64,000 bases of DNA from the NCBI GenBank assembly GCA_016928395.1, contig JAFGKV010000114.1, positions 28,181 through 92,180 on the forward strand, written 5' to 3'. Shown here one piece after another: positions 55,425 to 64,000 of the stretch. The stretch comes from Candidatus Fermentibacterota bacterium (GTDB taxonomy: Bacteria > JAFGKV01). A program made the position numbers and the translations under genes. The notes beneath the pieces are model-generated. The model worked only from the letters and a program-made list of their open reading frames with translations, ran no database searches and had not been told where the DNA came from. Within the stretch, counting starts at the first letter, position 1, and every line of letters starts with the position of its first letter.

Positions 55425-56534
55425 GTGACAAGACAATCGTGTCGATTGGGAATTCTCACGGGCGGTGGTGACTGTCCGGGGCTCAACGCAGTGATTCGCG
55501 CAATCGCCAAATCTGCCATGAACTCGCTGGGCGCCACCATAATTGGTGTGGAGGACGGCTTCGAAGGCCTGGTTGAAGGTCGGATGAAGGAACTCTCCAA
55601 TGCCGATGTCTCCGGCATCATCAACCAGGGCGGAACCATCTTGGGAACCTCCAACAAGGGCGACCCTTGGCACTATCCGATGGAAGGCCCCGATGGAGGG
55701 ATAGAAATCGTTGACGCATCCTTCAGGACCTTGAAAAACTACAAGCGCTGGGGCCTGGATGCACTGATCGCCATCGGCGGTGACGGCACGATGCACATAT
55801 CCCACCGCTGTGGCGAAATGGGCATGAACATCATCGGCGTGCCAAAGACAATCGACAATGACCTCCTCTGCACGGACCTCACTTTCGGGCATGACACGGC
55901 GGTCTATGTCGCTACGGAGGCAGTCGACAGGCTCCACACCACGGGCTCATCCCATCACCGGGTCATGGTGGTGGAGGTCATGGGCCGATATGCAGGCTGG
56001 ATCGCCGCATCCGCCGGATTGGCCGGTGGGGCCGACATCATCCTCATTCCCGAGATTCCCTTCCGGTGGGAACCCGTGTTCAACTGTGTCATCAAACGCA
56101 GCACCAGGGGTAAACGGTTCAGTATTGTCTGCGTCGCGGAAGGCGCGCAATGCCCCGAGGTCGGCGAGGTGGTGAAGAGCTACGATGTCAAACGCACCGA
56201 TGCAAAACAACTTGGCGGCGTCGGGGAATATGTGGGCAAGATGATCACCGAAGCGACGGATATCGAAACCCGTGTCACCATACTCGGCCACCTCCAGCGG
56301 GGAGGCTCGCCGACACCCTTCGACCGCATCCTTGCCACCAAGTTCGGCACCAAGGCCACCGAACTGGTGGCGGAAGGCGCCTTCGGTCGAATGGCGGCAC
56401 TGCAGTCCAACGAGATAGTCTCGGTCGACATCAAGGATGCCATCGAACGGCAGAAGCTCGTGCCTCCTGATCACGAAATCATCCGGGCAGCGCGGGCCGT
56501 CGGCACTTCGTTCGGTGATGAGGATGGCCGCTAA
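55425..56534 (+). CDS. pfkA: 6-phosphofructokinase, probably ATP-dependent
   Basis: 369 aa. Residues GGDGTM (about 120) and PKTIDND (about 139) correspond to E. coli positions 104 and 124. Classic ATP enzymes have Gly/Gly and PPi enzymes Asp/Lys; this one has Gly/Lys, the combination of the trypanosomal and some actinobacterial ATP-dependent PFKs. It converts fructose 6-phosphate to fructose 1,6-bisphosphate. The GTG start follows AGGAGG. It lies 22 nt ahead of the GGDEF-ATPase gene. Confidence 0.9.
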   Translation: MTRQSCRLGILTGGGDCPGLNAVIRAIAKSAMNSLGATIIGVEDGFEGLVEGRMKELSNADVSGIINQGGTILGTSNKGDPWHYPMEGPDGGIEIVDASFRTLKNYKRWGLDALIAIGGDGTMHISHRCGEMGMNIIGVPKTIDNDLLCTDLTFGHDTAVYVATEAVDRLHTTGSSHHRVMVVEVMGRYAGWIAASAGLAGGADIILIPEIPFRWEPVFNCVIKRSTRGKRFSIVCVAEGAQCPEVGEVVKSYDVKRTDAKQLGGVGEYVGKMITEATDIETRVTILGHLQRGGSPTPFDRILATKFGTKATELVAEGAFGRMAALQSNEIVSVDIKDAIERQKLVPPDHEIIRAARAVGTSFGDEDGR

Positions 56535-56556
56535 GTCCTCCACTGGGGGAATCCGA

Positions 56557-57942
56557 ATGGCGGGCATGGCATCGATGGCTTCTCACACCGGTGACCTGAC
56601 GTACACATCTTTGATCGCACAGCATGCGGGGTCTGTGGCGGGCGACGCGCCAACTGCTCTCGCATTCGTTGATCTTGATCACTTTAAGAGCGTCAATGAT
56701 GCCTTCGGTCATGACACCGGGGACGCAGTGCTGCGGGAGTTGTCCGCGAGGATCAGGCAGAGCCTGCGTGAAGACGATACCGTGATCCGCTGTGACGGTG
56801 ATGAATTCCTGGTCATTCTCCCCGGATTGAGCACCGAGGTGGCGGAGACCGTGGCAGAACGAATCCTGCAGTCTGTCTCCTCTGCTCCCTTCGGCGGCTC
56901 GGCGTCGCTGGTGCTCACCGCCAGCGCGGGTGTCGCCGTAGCTCCCGATGACGGGGCAACCTTTCAGGACCTAATGGAACGCGCTGAGATCCGCCTCTAC
57001 GCTGCAAAGGCGCGGGGCCGTAATGTGGTGATCAGCTGCGACGTGACACCTTCATCCGGCATGCTTCTCGATGAGATGGCTACTCGTGCGGGGTGCCATG
57101 CCGCTGCGAATGCTCTGCATCGATTTCTGGATGCCCTGCCTGAGAAGAGACGCGGGGTGTTCGAGGTCTCGGGTAGGATTGGCAGCGGGAGGGACAGCTT
57201 CCTCACCAAGGCCGGCGAAGCCGCGCGATTGCGTGGCTTCAACGTCATGCGACTGACCGGTAGACTCGAAACTCAGCACGAGAGCTACGCAACCATACGC
57301 GAAGCCATGGGAAGCAACGCAAGCTGCCTCGACGATCCGAAGACCAGCCTGCGCCGTTTTGTCGCGGCGTTGGGTACGGGTTCGACCGTACTTGTGGTAG
57401 ACGAACTGCAGCGTGTCGACACTGACAGCCAGGCCGCGCTATCGTGGCTCTTGGAATCCGATCTTGGCCCCGTGGGCATCGTCTACTCAAGCGACCGAGC
57501 CGCGTGTGGCGCAGTTCGCTCCCCGGGGACATCGCTGTGGGTGACGGTTGAACTCCTTCCCCTGTCGCTGCCCGAACTAAGAGTGATGCTGCGCAGCCTT
57601 CTCCAATGGGAGCCTCCAGAAGACTTCGTGGCCTGGCTGTACGACCACACGCAGGGCTTGCCCGGCTTCGTGCAGAAGGGATTGCGGTGGCTTCTGGACA
57701 GAGGCGTCATCGAGCGGAGCAAAGGCGAATGGACGTTCCATCGGGACGTGAGCGGGATCCCCTTGAGCCAGCGCATCGGGCTGCCGCGACGGGCCCCTCC
57801 CGGCGATCAGCCCGCGGCCTCTTCAGAGGGCGTCCGGTCATCCGGCTTGAACTCGATATTCCACGAGATTCCTCCCTCATTGCCTGATACCGCGACGGCT
57901 GATGACCGCCCGGGGAATGAGGGCTCAAGACCTGGAGAGTAG
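56557..57942 (+). CDS. degenerate GGDEF-ATPase fusion protein
   Basis: 461 aa. Residues 1-165 are a GGDEF domain with signature RCDGDEF (first Gly lost) and a kept I-site REDD at about 69, so it may bind c-di-GMP without making it. The C-terminal 260 residues resemble an AAA/STAND-like ATPase, with FEVSGRIGSGRDSF (about 202-215, where the Walker A Lys is Arg) and Walker B VLVVDELQRVD (about 275). Both catalytic sites therefore look weakened. ATG 56557 follows GGGGGA. It could be a c-di-GMP receptor coupled to protein interaction. Confidence 0.7.
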   Translation: MAGMASMASHTGDLTYTSLIAQHAGSVAGDAPTALAFVDLDHFKSVNDAFGHDTGDAVLRELSARIRQSLREDDTVIRCDGDEFLVILPGLSTEVAETVAERILQSVSSAPFGGSASLVLTASAGVAVAPDDGATFQDLMERAEIRLYAAKARGRNVVISCDVTPSSGMLLDEMATRAGCHAAANALHRFLDALPEKRRGVFEVSGRIGSGRDSFLTKAGEAARLRGFNVMRLTGRLETQHESYATIREAMGSNASCLDDPKTSLRRFVAALGTGSTVLVVDELQRVDTDSQAALSWLLESDLGPVGIVYSSDRAACGAVRSPGTSLWVTVELLPLSLPELRVMLRSLLQWEPPEDFVAWLYDHTQGLPGFVQKGLRWLLDRGVIERSKGEWTFHRDVSGIPLSQRIGLPRRAPPGDQPAASSEGVRSSGLNSIFHEIPPSLPDTATADDRPGNEGSRPGE

Positions 57943-58158
57943 AATCGTCCCGCTACGAGCCTTCTCGCGCTCGTTTTCGTTCCCACCTCACGTCGCGGCC
58001 CCTTTCCCTCTTCACTCCGTCTCCATTCTCCGAGCTCGCGTCCCCAGCCTGAGCATTCCGTTGTCTGGCTGCATCAGCCCGCTCTTCCCTGTGGCACGCA
58101 TCCTCTCAGTTTTACTCTGCCTGGGCGTCTGCCCTGACGCCCCGCCCCCTGCATAACC
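57943..58158. other. pyrimidine-rich intergenic spacer
   Basis: 216 nt, C/T-rich on the plus strand, with no coding signal. Its short ctccattctccgagctcgc-like pieces resemble spacers at 42980-43110 and 52915-53060. It presumably holds the promoter of the radical SAM gene. Confidence 0.35.
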
Positions 58159-59691
58159 GTGGCACGCCCCGAACCCTCGGCATGCTCACCGCACGCTCAC
58201 CGCGTTCTGCTTGTCTTCCCCCCCCATACCCGGAATACCGAACCCCCTTTGGGCTTGGGACTCATTGCCGCGTTTCTGAAGTCCTCCGGGATTCCCTGTC
58301 GCCTCATCGACCTCACTACCTATGCCGGCCCACAACTAGCGCTGACCGCCGAACCCATCGCCACCCATCGGTCGCGACGGGCGGCTCGACACATACGCGA
58401 GGCCGTTGATGTCCTGCGAACGCCCGCTGGCTATGAAGAGCGTTCCCGCTACCGATCCTCCATCGAGTTCTATGCATCGGCACTCCAGGCTGCGTCGGCG
58501 AACAAACCCTGGCATCTCACCCCGAGCGACTTCATTGACTCCCGCATCATCGATTTTGGGCCATGGGCCGCCGAGAAGGCAGTGTCCATCGCATGGGAGA
58601 CGCCATGGATTCCCGTGTATGACGAAGTGCTCGCGGGGAGCCTTGACCAGTTCTTGCCAACCCTCGTCGGCATTTCGGTCACCTACCGCCCCCAATTCCT
58701 GCCCGCCCTGAGTTTGGCGGCCTGGCTGCGACGCCACGCTCCTTCGCTCCCCGTAGTGTGGGGAGGACCGTTTCTCGATTCCCTGCCCAAGGACACTCTG
58801 GCGTGGATGTCAGCGTTCGCGGGCACCGTGATCCAGGGGCCGGGAGAGCAGGGGCTCGCACGCATCCTCCGCATACCGCCTCCCGCGGCTGGCTTGTTCC
58901 GCGACCCATGCTTCGATGACCTTGACCACCATTCGTACTTCTCGCCACTGCCCGTTGTTCCTCTGGCTGCGTCTCGAGGGTGCGTCTGGCGGAGATGTGC
59001 CTTCTGCGCCGAGTCAACGGGTCAATTCTGTGCCGATGGACTCGATGAACTGTTCGCGAGAATTGCGCGCCTGGCAGATTGTCATCAGAAGTGCCTGATA
59101 CACTTCACCGATAATGCCATCCCGCCGGCCACACTCTCGGCATTGGCGGCCCGGGGAGCACCCGCACCGTGGTATGGGTTTGTCAGGCCAACCGCTGCCC
59201 TGGCCGACTACGGTCTTGTACAGGCCTTGGCCGACAGCGGGTGCTCGATGCTGCAGTTGGGGCTGGAGACCGCATCTCAGGGGCTACTGGACCACATGCG
59301 CAAAGGAGTTGATTCTACCTTGTACCCCAGCATCCTCGCGAATCTCAGGCGCGCCGGGATCAAGAGCTATGCCTACCTGCTCTTTGGGTTTCCCGGCGAA
59401 GGCGAGGCTGATCGGGAGGAGACCCTGCGGTTCTGCGCCGAACATCCCGCCGACTTCCTCAACGCGTCACTCTTCAGCCTTCCTCCCAATGCCGTTGCCG
59501 CGAGAGACTCCCGTGACTTTGACCTCGATCTCATTGCGTCGCCCGGCGACCGCTATCTCCGTGTTGTGGATGACACCAGGCCCCGGCTGCGTCGTTGGCT
59601 GTCCGGCTCCTTCCTCCGCCACCCGACAGTAAGAACCATGGCCACCCGCACGCCGCGCTACTTCAAGTCGAGTCACGCACCGTTCCTGTGA
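58159..59691 (+). CDS. B12-binding-type radical SAM protein
   Basis: 510 aa. The N-terminal 250 residues have a Rossmann-like layout of the cobalamin-binding domain (RVLLVFPPHTRNTEPPLGLG, VVWGGPFLDSLPKD). The iron-sulfur motif SRGCVWRRCAFC at Cys 275, 280 and 283 gives C-x4-C-x2-C rather than C-x3-C-x2-C, a variant known in some B12-rSAM subfamilies. The C-terminal part has the SAM-side phrases LQLGLETASQGLL and YAYLLFGFPGEGEADR. It probably modifies a small molecule, lipid or peptide by radical chemistry; the substrate is unknown. GTG start without a clear ribosome site. Confidence 0.85.
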   Translation: MARPEPSACSPHAHRVLLVFPPHTRNTEPPLGLGLIAAFLKSSGIPCRLIDLTTYAGPQLALTAEPIATHRSRRAARHIREAVDVLRTPAGYEERSRYRSSIEFYASALQAASANKPWHLTPSDFIDSRIIDFGPWAAEKAVSIAWETPWIPVYDEVLAGSLDQFLPTLVGISVTYRPQFLPALSLAAWLRRHAPSLPVVWGGPFLDSLPKDTLAWMSAFAGTVIQGPGEQGLARILRIPPPAAGLFRDPCFDDLDHHSYFSPLPVVPLAASRGCVWRRCAFCAESTGQFCADGLDELFARIARLADCHQKCLIHFTDNAIPPATLSALAARGAPAPWYGFVRPTAALADYGLVQALADSGCSMLQLGLETASQGLLDHMRKGVDSTLYPSILANLRRAGIKSYAYLLFGFPGEGEADREETLRFCAEHPADFLNASLFSLPPNAVAARDSRDFDLDLIASPGDRYLRVVDDTRPRLRRWLSGSFLRHPTVRTMATRTPRYFKSSHAPFL

Positions 59692-60100
59692 CCGATCGGT
59701 ACCGGCTCCCAGGATAGTGTCTTCTCGATCGCAGCACTCCCCTTGCCGAATGCTCGATCTGCTCGCGCCGGCTCTTCACATCGCCGAGGCCCCGAGACCC
59801 CGCTGAGTTGCAGCGCCAAATGCGCCCTCGGCAGACACAGTTTGCCCATTCTCGATCTGTCAAATCTCACGCCTGATACCCCAGGCGGCTCGTTGGGGAT
59901 GGCAGCGCGTGGCTGGGCATGGTTCCGGATGGCCTTTGGAGCACCGGGTCGGTCTGAAGGACGATGTGACCGCGAAGCGAGCTGGCGGGGCGAGCCGATG
60001 CCGGCACTACCCGTTGCGAGGCTCCGGGGTGGGGCGCGCCAAGAACGCCGGAAGGCCACCGCGCGGACGCGGCGGCCTTCCAAACCAGGTGAGGATGCCC
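59692..60100. other. intergenic region between convergent genes
   Basis: 409 nt between the radical SAM gene and the convergent subtilase gene. It contains a long hairpin at 60050-60081 and otherwise no feature I can support. Confidence 0.4.
60050..60081 (-). terminator. long hairpin 20 nt past the subtilase stop
   Basis: ggaaggcc pairs with ggccttcc, then an A/C mismatch and an inner ccgcg/cgcgg stem with loop cgga. The build repeats that of the hairpin at 35200. It has no T-tract on the minus strand, so it may need Rho or only protect the 3' end. Confidence 0.6.
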
Positions 60101-62452
60101 TTAGTGGACGACTACTCTCCGCACCAGCACATTCTGCCCGGCAGTGGCGCGTACCAGGTACGTGCCCGCCGGAAGAGTCGCAGTGGTCCAGGGTATCGAC
60201 AGACTGCCTGCGTCGGACTGGCCGCTCCAGAGCGGGGATACCATGCGGCCCCCGAGATCGAAGGCCGCGACGGTTACGGCGGCGCTCGACGGGAGTTCCA
60301 GCCACACGGTCGCCTCGTCCCGGACGGGATTGGGTGCAACCTCCAGCCCCATGGCCACGGGCAGGGTTGACGGAACGCTGACGGTGAGCGGACCGTACAG
60401 CGTGGCGGCACCCTGTACGTCTACCTGTTCCAGCCAGTAATGGTATGTGTCACCAACAGCGATCCCATCATCGACGAACGAGTAGTCCCGGGGTTCCATG
60501 GTCGTGCCCACTCCGGGGATGAGCTCGTGGTTGAGCAGGATCTTGGCGCCGTCGTCTCCGGCGGCGCGGTAGACATTGAAGCCAAGATTGTCAATCTCGG
60601 AGAGTGTCGTCCACCGCAAAACAACGGCGCCTGCGATTGCCTCGGCGGAGAACGACGAGAGCTCAACGGGCACATAGTTGTTGTAGGCCAACCACGCATC
60701 CGAACGGCCCCAGCCGAAGACGTGATCATAGCCCGCAGTCCCACAGTCGACCGCTGCCGAGCTGGACTTCATCATGTTCCGCACCTGCGTTGCCGTCCAG
60801 CTTGGCACCGAGCCCCAGAGCTGGGCGACGATTCCGGCAATATGCGGCGCCGCGGCGCTGGTGCCGCCGAACGTCGTGGGGAAACCCCCTGCACCCGTGA
60901 CGCTAACCATGTCGCACCCGACGACATCCGGCTTGTCACGCTCGGCCTTGGAACCAAAGGAAATGGTGACCGGTCCCTGTGATGAGAACGCCTCGATGGT
61001 GCTGGGAGTGCTGTAGTTGACGGCGCCGGCCGTGACGGCATTCGTGACGGCAGGGTGGCCGAAGATCGAGTTCACCGGTGTGATGTTGTTGGAGTAGTTG
61101 CCCGCGCTGCCGCCGAAGTACAGGAAGAGTTCGAGGGTCTTGGCGGCACCGCTATAGAGGTCTACGATGATGGCGAAATCCCCCGCCGTTGCACCCGTGG
61201 CCTGGTACTGCAGGTCTTCATAGGGATCAGGGTAGCCCCCGCTTTGGTCATTGACGCTGTTGGCGACGACCGCGCTGGTCGCATAGCTGTACAGGTAAAG
61301 ATCGTAGTCGTTGACCGCGGAGCCGAATTGGTCGTTCCACTGGAAGACCACGTAGATGATCCCATTGGCGGCAAGGTTGGCGTAGACGTAATAATCGGTG
61401 CCGTCACCGCTGAAGTCGTGCTGGGTCGATGACGGTATGGGATAGTAGTCACCCTGGTAGTGGCTCTGGCCGTCATTGCCGGCCGCTGACACGTAGACGA
61501 TGTTGTTGCTGGCGAGGACAGTGGTCAGATGCGAGGCCACGGTGCCATCTTCGAAGAACGGCTCCTGGAGCCAGCCGATGTCGTCACAGACGACGTCGCA
61601 CCCCGCCGACACGAGATCACTGATGGCCGAGTTGAACTGGACGGCATTGTTCCCGCAGTCATGGAAGTACAGACCCGCGCCCGGGACCAGGTCATGGACG
61701 ATCTCCAGCATGGCAGTGCCCTCGTCGCCGCCGACGGCGTTGCTCAGGACCGTCAGTCCCGCCCCGTCAGCCGGAAGGTCTCCGGTAGCCTGCGCCTCAT
61801 CACGGTTGGAGACTCCGTCGGAGATGATACCCACATTGATTCCCGTACCATTCTCACCATAGGTGGAACGGACATCGTCGGTCTGATGAACCGCATCTCC
61901 CTGAGTATTGACTGACCCCGTGCGCGTTGCAGGCGGGGTAACTTGCTTGATGGAGCGTACCGCATCGCTCGCGGCGAGCGTTCGCAGGTCCTTCACCTTG
62001 ACCCACGCTACGGCCAGGTGATTGGCTTCATCTCGATCGGTTACCTGCATGACCAAGGGATCTACCGCGCTGGTGGCGGCATGGTCTGCCAGGGAGATGT
62101 AGCAGTAGATGCGGCCTTCATCGATTTGCGCCGCGATAGTCGGTTCCGAGCGGGCGGGCTCGAATCGAGCCGCCTGTTCCATCGTGGCCGCATGCTCGGC
62201 TCGGGTCGTGGCGGGAGGGAGGAATCGCTCATCCACCAACTGCAAGAGCGGCGAGCTGATCTTCGCCTCGGTGGGCGTGCGGTCGGGCCGTGCTGGTACG
62301 GACAGTACAGCCCCGCTCAAAGGAGCAAAAGGTGAGACCTCCGTATCGGCGGTGGCAGTCGACGCCATTGCGACGACGGCCAGCAGAGCCACGACAACGG
62401 AGGGGAGCAACCCGCGCCCCGCGGTGAACGACAGCGGCGCTGTGATCGGCAT
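60101..62452 (-). CDS. subtilisin-like (S8) serine peptidase with sorting-like C terminus
   Basis: 783 aa. A signal (LPSVVVALLAVVAMASTATA) precedes a peptidase domain. Catalytic Asp: GIISDGVSN (about 210). Where the His of HGT should be, the sequence has GDEGTAMLEIVHD (about 243), i.e. Glu for His. Asn SAAGNDGQ (about 325) and Ser GGTSAAAP (about 526) are kept. C-terminal FN3-like and FlgD-like domains follow (LSSFSAEAIAGAVVLRW; VAPNPVRDEATVWLELP; LPAGTYLVRATAG). ATG 62452 follows AGGAGG. The Glu may act as in sedolisins, or the enzyme may be impaired. Confidence 0.85.
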   Translation of the reverse strand: MPITAPLSFTAGRGLLPSVVVALLAVVAMASTATADTEVSPFAPLSGAVLSVPARPDRTPTEAKISSPLLQLVDERFLPPATTRAEHAATMEQAARFEPARSEPTIAAQIDEGRIYCYISLADHAATSAVDPLVMQVTDRDEANHLAVAWVKVKDLRTLAASDAVRSIKQVTPPATRTGSVNTQGDAVHQTDDVRSTYGENGTGINVGIISDGVSNRDEAQATGDLPADGAGLTVLSNAVGGDEGTAMLEIVHDLVPGAGLYFHDCGNNAVQFNSAISDLVSAGCDVVCDDIGWLQEPFFEDGTVASHLTTVLASNNIVYVSAAGNDGQSHYQGDYYPIPSSTQHDFSGDGTDYYVYANLAANGIIYVVFQWNDQFGSAVNDYDLYLYSYATSAVVANSVNDQSGGYPDPYEDLQYQATGATAGDFAIIVDLYSGAAKTLELFLYFGGSAGNYSNNITPVNSIFGHPAVTNAVTAGAVNYSTPSTIEAFSSQGPVTISFGSKAERDKPDVVGCDMVSVTGAGGFPTTFGGTSAAAPHIAGIVAQLWGSVPSWTATQVRNMMKSSSAAVDCGTAGYDHVFGWGRSDAWLAYNNYVPVELSSFSAEAIAGAVVLRWTTLSEIDNLGFNVYRAAGDDGAKILLNHELIPGVGTTMEPRDYSFVDDGIAVGDTYHYWLEQVDVQGAATLYGPLTVSVPSTLPVAMGLEVAPNPVRDEATVWLELPSSAAVTVAAFDLGGRMVSPLWSGQSDAGSLSIPWTTATLPAGTYLVRATAGQNVLVRRVVVH

Positions 62453-63282
62453 GGGGAACCTCCTGTTGAGAGAACGCGCCACGGACTCAGACTTAGCACC
62501 CCAGCGCCCTCCACGTGTTCTACGCGCCCGCATACTGGGTGCACGACGAGACCTACTACCGAACCAAGAAACAGAGAGCAGGCAGCAACCGCCACATTTT
62601 GATTCATCCTCAGTGCGCATCGCGCGGCGACGGCGCCCGGGTGGCCAGGGGGTGTTCCCAGGGTCCTCACAACGGGACGAACGAGGGACCTCATTGACAT
62701 GCCAAATCGCTGTAAATCAGTATGCCTGGCCGTGGGAGACCAGTATAATCAGGGGAGGCAAGTCCTCCCGGAACAGCATTGCCGACGCAGACGCGGCGCG
62801 TTCCTTGCCCACCATCGCTCACTCATCGGGGCCGGCCTCCAATCCCCCGGCCATTCCGGGGGGCGATGCGGAGGAGCGTATGCAGGCCGCGCAGTGGAAG
62901 TCAACTGCTCGATGCCAACCTCGGCACCTCGATCAGGAATGGAGAAGGCGCCAGCATGCCTGCGGGCAGAAACTGTCTCACGATAAGGTGTAGATAATGC
63001 GCTGTTGAGCCCGACCCGTTCGCGGCTTGCCGCCGGTTGCCCCGCACCGCTGGATGCGAGGCTCCTACACCGAGGCCGCGGCGCCGCGCGCCTGCGATGC
63101 GCTGTACTCTCAACCTCGAAAAATCTGAGTGCGCCCCGCGCCCTCACAGGCCCGACTGAACCCCGAACCCTAGAGCCTACGAGCGAAACGAGCGGTAGCG
63201 ACAACCGTGGACAGCGGGCAACCCTGTGTGCAACCCCTCGAAATGGCGGCAGGAGATACCCTTACGCAGCAAGGCTTTGGAC
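62453..63282. other. intergenic region with no intact gene
   Basis: 830 nt upstream of the subtilase gene; its promoter should lie here. Short overlapping ORFs occur but none has a ribosome site or recognisable product. A segment at about 63100-63130 resembles one at about 45105-45130 (ttcgaggttgagagtac against tttgaggtggagagtac on the minus strand), a possible dispersed repeat. Confidence 0.35.
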
Positions 63283-63310
63283 TGGCTGGGGCGGTAGGAT
63301 TCGAACCTAA
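63283..63310 (-). other. tRNA 3' fragment (tRNA-Gln-like)
   Basis: The minus strand reads TTAGGTTCGAATCCTAC then CGCCCCAGCCA: a T-arm, acceptor 3' strand and CCA, like the end of tRNA-Gln (which ends CCCCAGCCA). The sequence 5' of it on this strand has no D-arm, anticodon arm or acceptor 5' strand, so it is a 3' fragment. Such fragments mark the att site left by integrated elements. Confidence 0.6.
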
Positions 63311-63476
63311 ACCAGGGCCTGAACGTCCCCACGACAACTCCGATACACCGACGAAACAGGAGGGCGACAAGAACGATGCACCACAAGGAGTTGGGTGACC
63401 CTCATTGTCAGAGGTGAACACAATCTCGAACAGGTTTGCAGCACCTGGTGAACACCTTGATGACACCCAAGATGTG

Positions 63477-63710
63477 TCACCCGTGTGTCAAGAGGAGGAA
63501 CCTCCGTGCGAGCGGCACGACTATGATCCCGAGACGAACCGCCTGGGACGCGACCTGCTTCCCCACTCCCCACGCAACTTCCTCCTGCATGGTGGAGAGA
63601 CACGCCCTCACGGGTAGATGGCGATAGATGTTACAGATGCCGACGGGCGCGTCGATTCGTGATTGTCGTGGCATGCTACCTAGCCAATGCTGCGTTCCTT
63701 CAGCTCGCAA
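63477..63710 (-). pseudogene. decayed tyrosine recombinase C-terminal fragment
   Basis: The frame reads RAEGTQHWLG, then SRIDAPVGICNIYRHLP and MQEEVAWGVGKQVASQ, resembling the C-terminal part of phage-type integrases (xQxWLGHSxI...TxxxYxHLxP...MQEAxAxxG) with the nucleophile Tyr in NIYRHL. The His box around LGH is lost, the frame has a stop just upstream, and no N-terminal part is found. It lies about 170 nt 5' of the tRNA fragment on the same strand, the order expected of an integrase beside its att site. Confidence 0.4.
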
Positions 63711-64000
63711 GTTGGCGCTTTACCAATGTCCCGAGTGCCACCCAAGAGCCACCCTACGCTCTTCGGTTCCAGCTTCAGGTGAGGACCCGTGGCTCAGTCC
63801 AAGGTTGGAGTGGTGCCGCAACGATCGGCCGATGGAGCTTCGTCGGCCTATCGGGAGAGCCGGGTGCGGGCAAGAAAGTCCTAATGTCATCTACGTCCCG
63901 TGCGCCGGTGAATGTGACCCGCCGGGGAGCATGGGGCACGGCGCCGAGCTGGCCCCATTGACCGGAACCAGGGGATCTCTCGCGCGAAGATTATAGATTA

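Noticed and set aside
62749-63204. 151-codon minus-strand ORF with the phrase FFEVESTAHRRR
   Set aside because: No recognisable domain or ribosome site; part of a possible dispersed repeat rather than a gene.
1-64000. CRISPR array, rRNA operon, insertion sequence
   Set aside because: I found no evenly spaced repeats with unique spacers, no rRNA signature and no transposase-like gene with terminal inverted repeats.

Overview
The window is GC-rich chromosomal DNA of an uncultured, Gram-negative bacterium, most likely a member of the FCB superphylum or a neighbouring candidate phylum (Eisenbacteria/Latescibacteria/Fibrobacteres-like). The evidence is the combination of an outer membrane (Omp85 barrel, ExbBD-TonB, lipoproteins), large secreted peptidases ending in FlgD-like Ig / type A sorting-like C-terminal domains, a right-handed beta-helix protein of the sort common in those phyla, and SprA-like motifs in a giant envelope protein. 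No rRNA gene is present, so the placement is inference. Most genes are ordinary and tightly packed, and many start codons (ATG, GTG, some TTG) overlap the preceding stop codon.

Layout. 1-1344: a membrane diguanylate cyclase, with a leader resembling a cobalamin riboswitch. 16142-1317 (minus strand): an eleven-gene operon with ten junctions, nine of them coding overlaps of 1 to 23 nt. It runs ClpX-like ATPase, lipoprotein, secreted/anchored protein, TPR protein, secreted barrel-like protein, ExbB, ExbD, TonB, NHL propeller, giant SprA-like protein, Omp85 barrel. It has no TonB-dependent receptor and looks like an undescribed energised trans-envelope machine; it is the best candidate for a novel system here. 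16652-20907: a secreted protein, a half-size EamA transporter, a cluster of inverted repeats, a beta-helix gene interrupted by an in-frame TGA, and a small barrel protein. 21273-24121: tRNA-Ser(CGA), tadA, tRNA-Arg(ACG), tmk, and an aspartate-type aminotransferase. 24484-25819: an ECF sigma / zinc anti-sigma / YbjQ operon. 26190-30412: a secreted protein, a degenerate HD-GYP protein and a HEAT protein that share an N-terminal module.

30627-35205: PTS enzyme I, a HolC-like protein, a duplicated-domain lipoprotein-like gene and a GT4 glycosyltransferase. 35284-42638: an M14 carboxypeptidase, a TudS-like DUF523-DUF1722 protein, a small HEAT protein and an acyl-CoA synthetase. 42639-45340: a repeat-rich accessory stretch around a Trp-rich DUF6600-like protein, with simple repeats and a TATAGGAC operator-like cluster. 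45341-57942: a heterodimeric ABC exporter translationally coupled to an RNB ribonuclease, then a polytopic membrane protein, RecD2 helicase, phosphofructokinase and a GGDEF-ATPase fusion with decayed motifs. 58159-62452: a B12-type radical SAM protein and a subtilase with a Glu in the His position and a sorting-like tail. 62453-64000: no intact gene, but a tRNA 3' fragment and a decayed tyrosine-recombinase C terminus, which look like the scar of an integrated element.

How the genes work together. c-di-GMP proteins recur (an intact GGDEF, a degenerate GGDEF-ATPase, a degenerate HD-GYP), which suggests nucleotide signalling in which several members are now receptors or scaffolds. The ExbBD-TonB operon and the two peptidases with sorting-like tails could belong to the same export route, but nothing in the sequence proves that.
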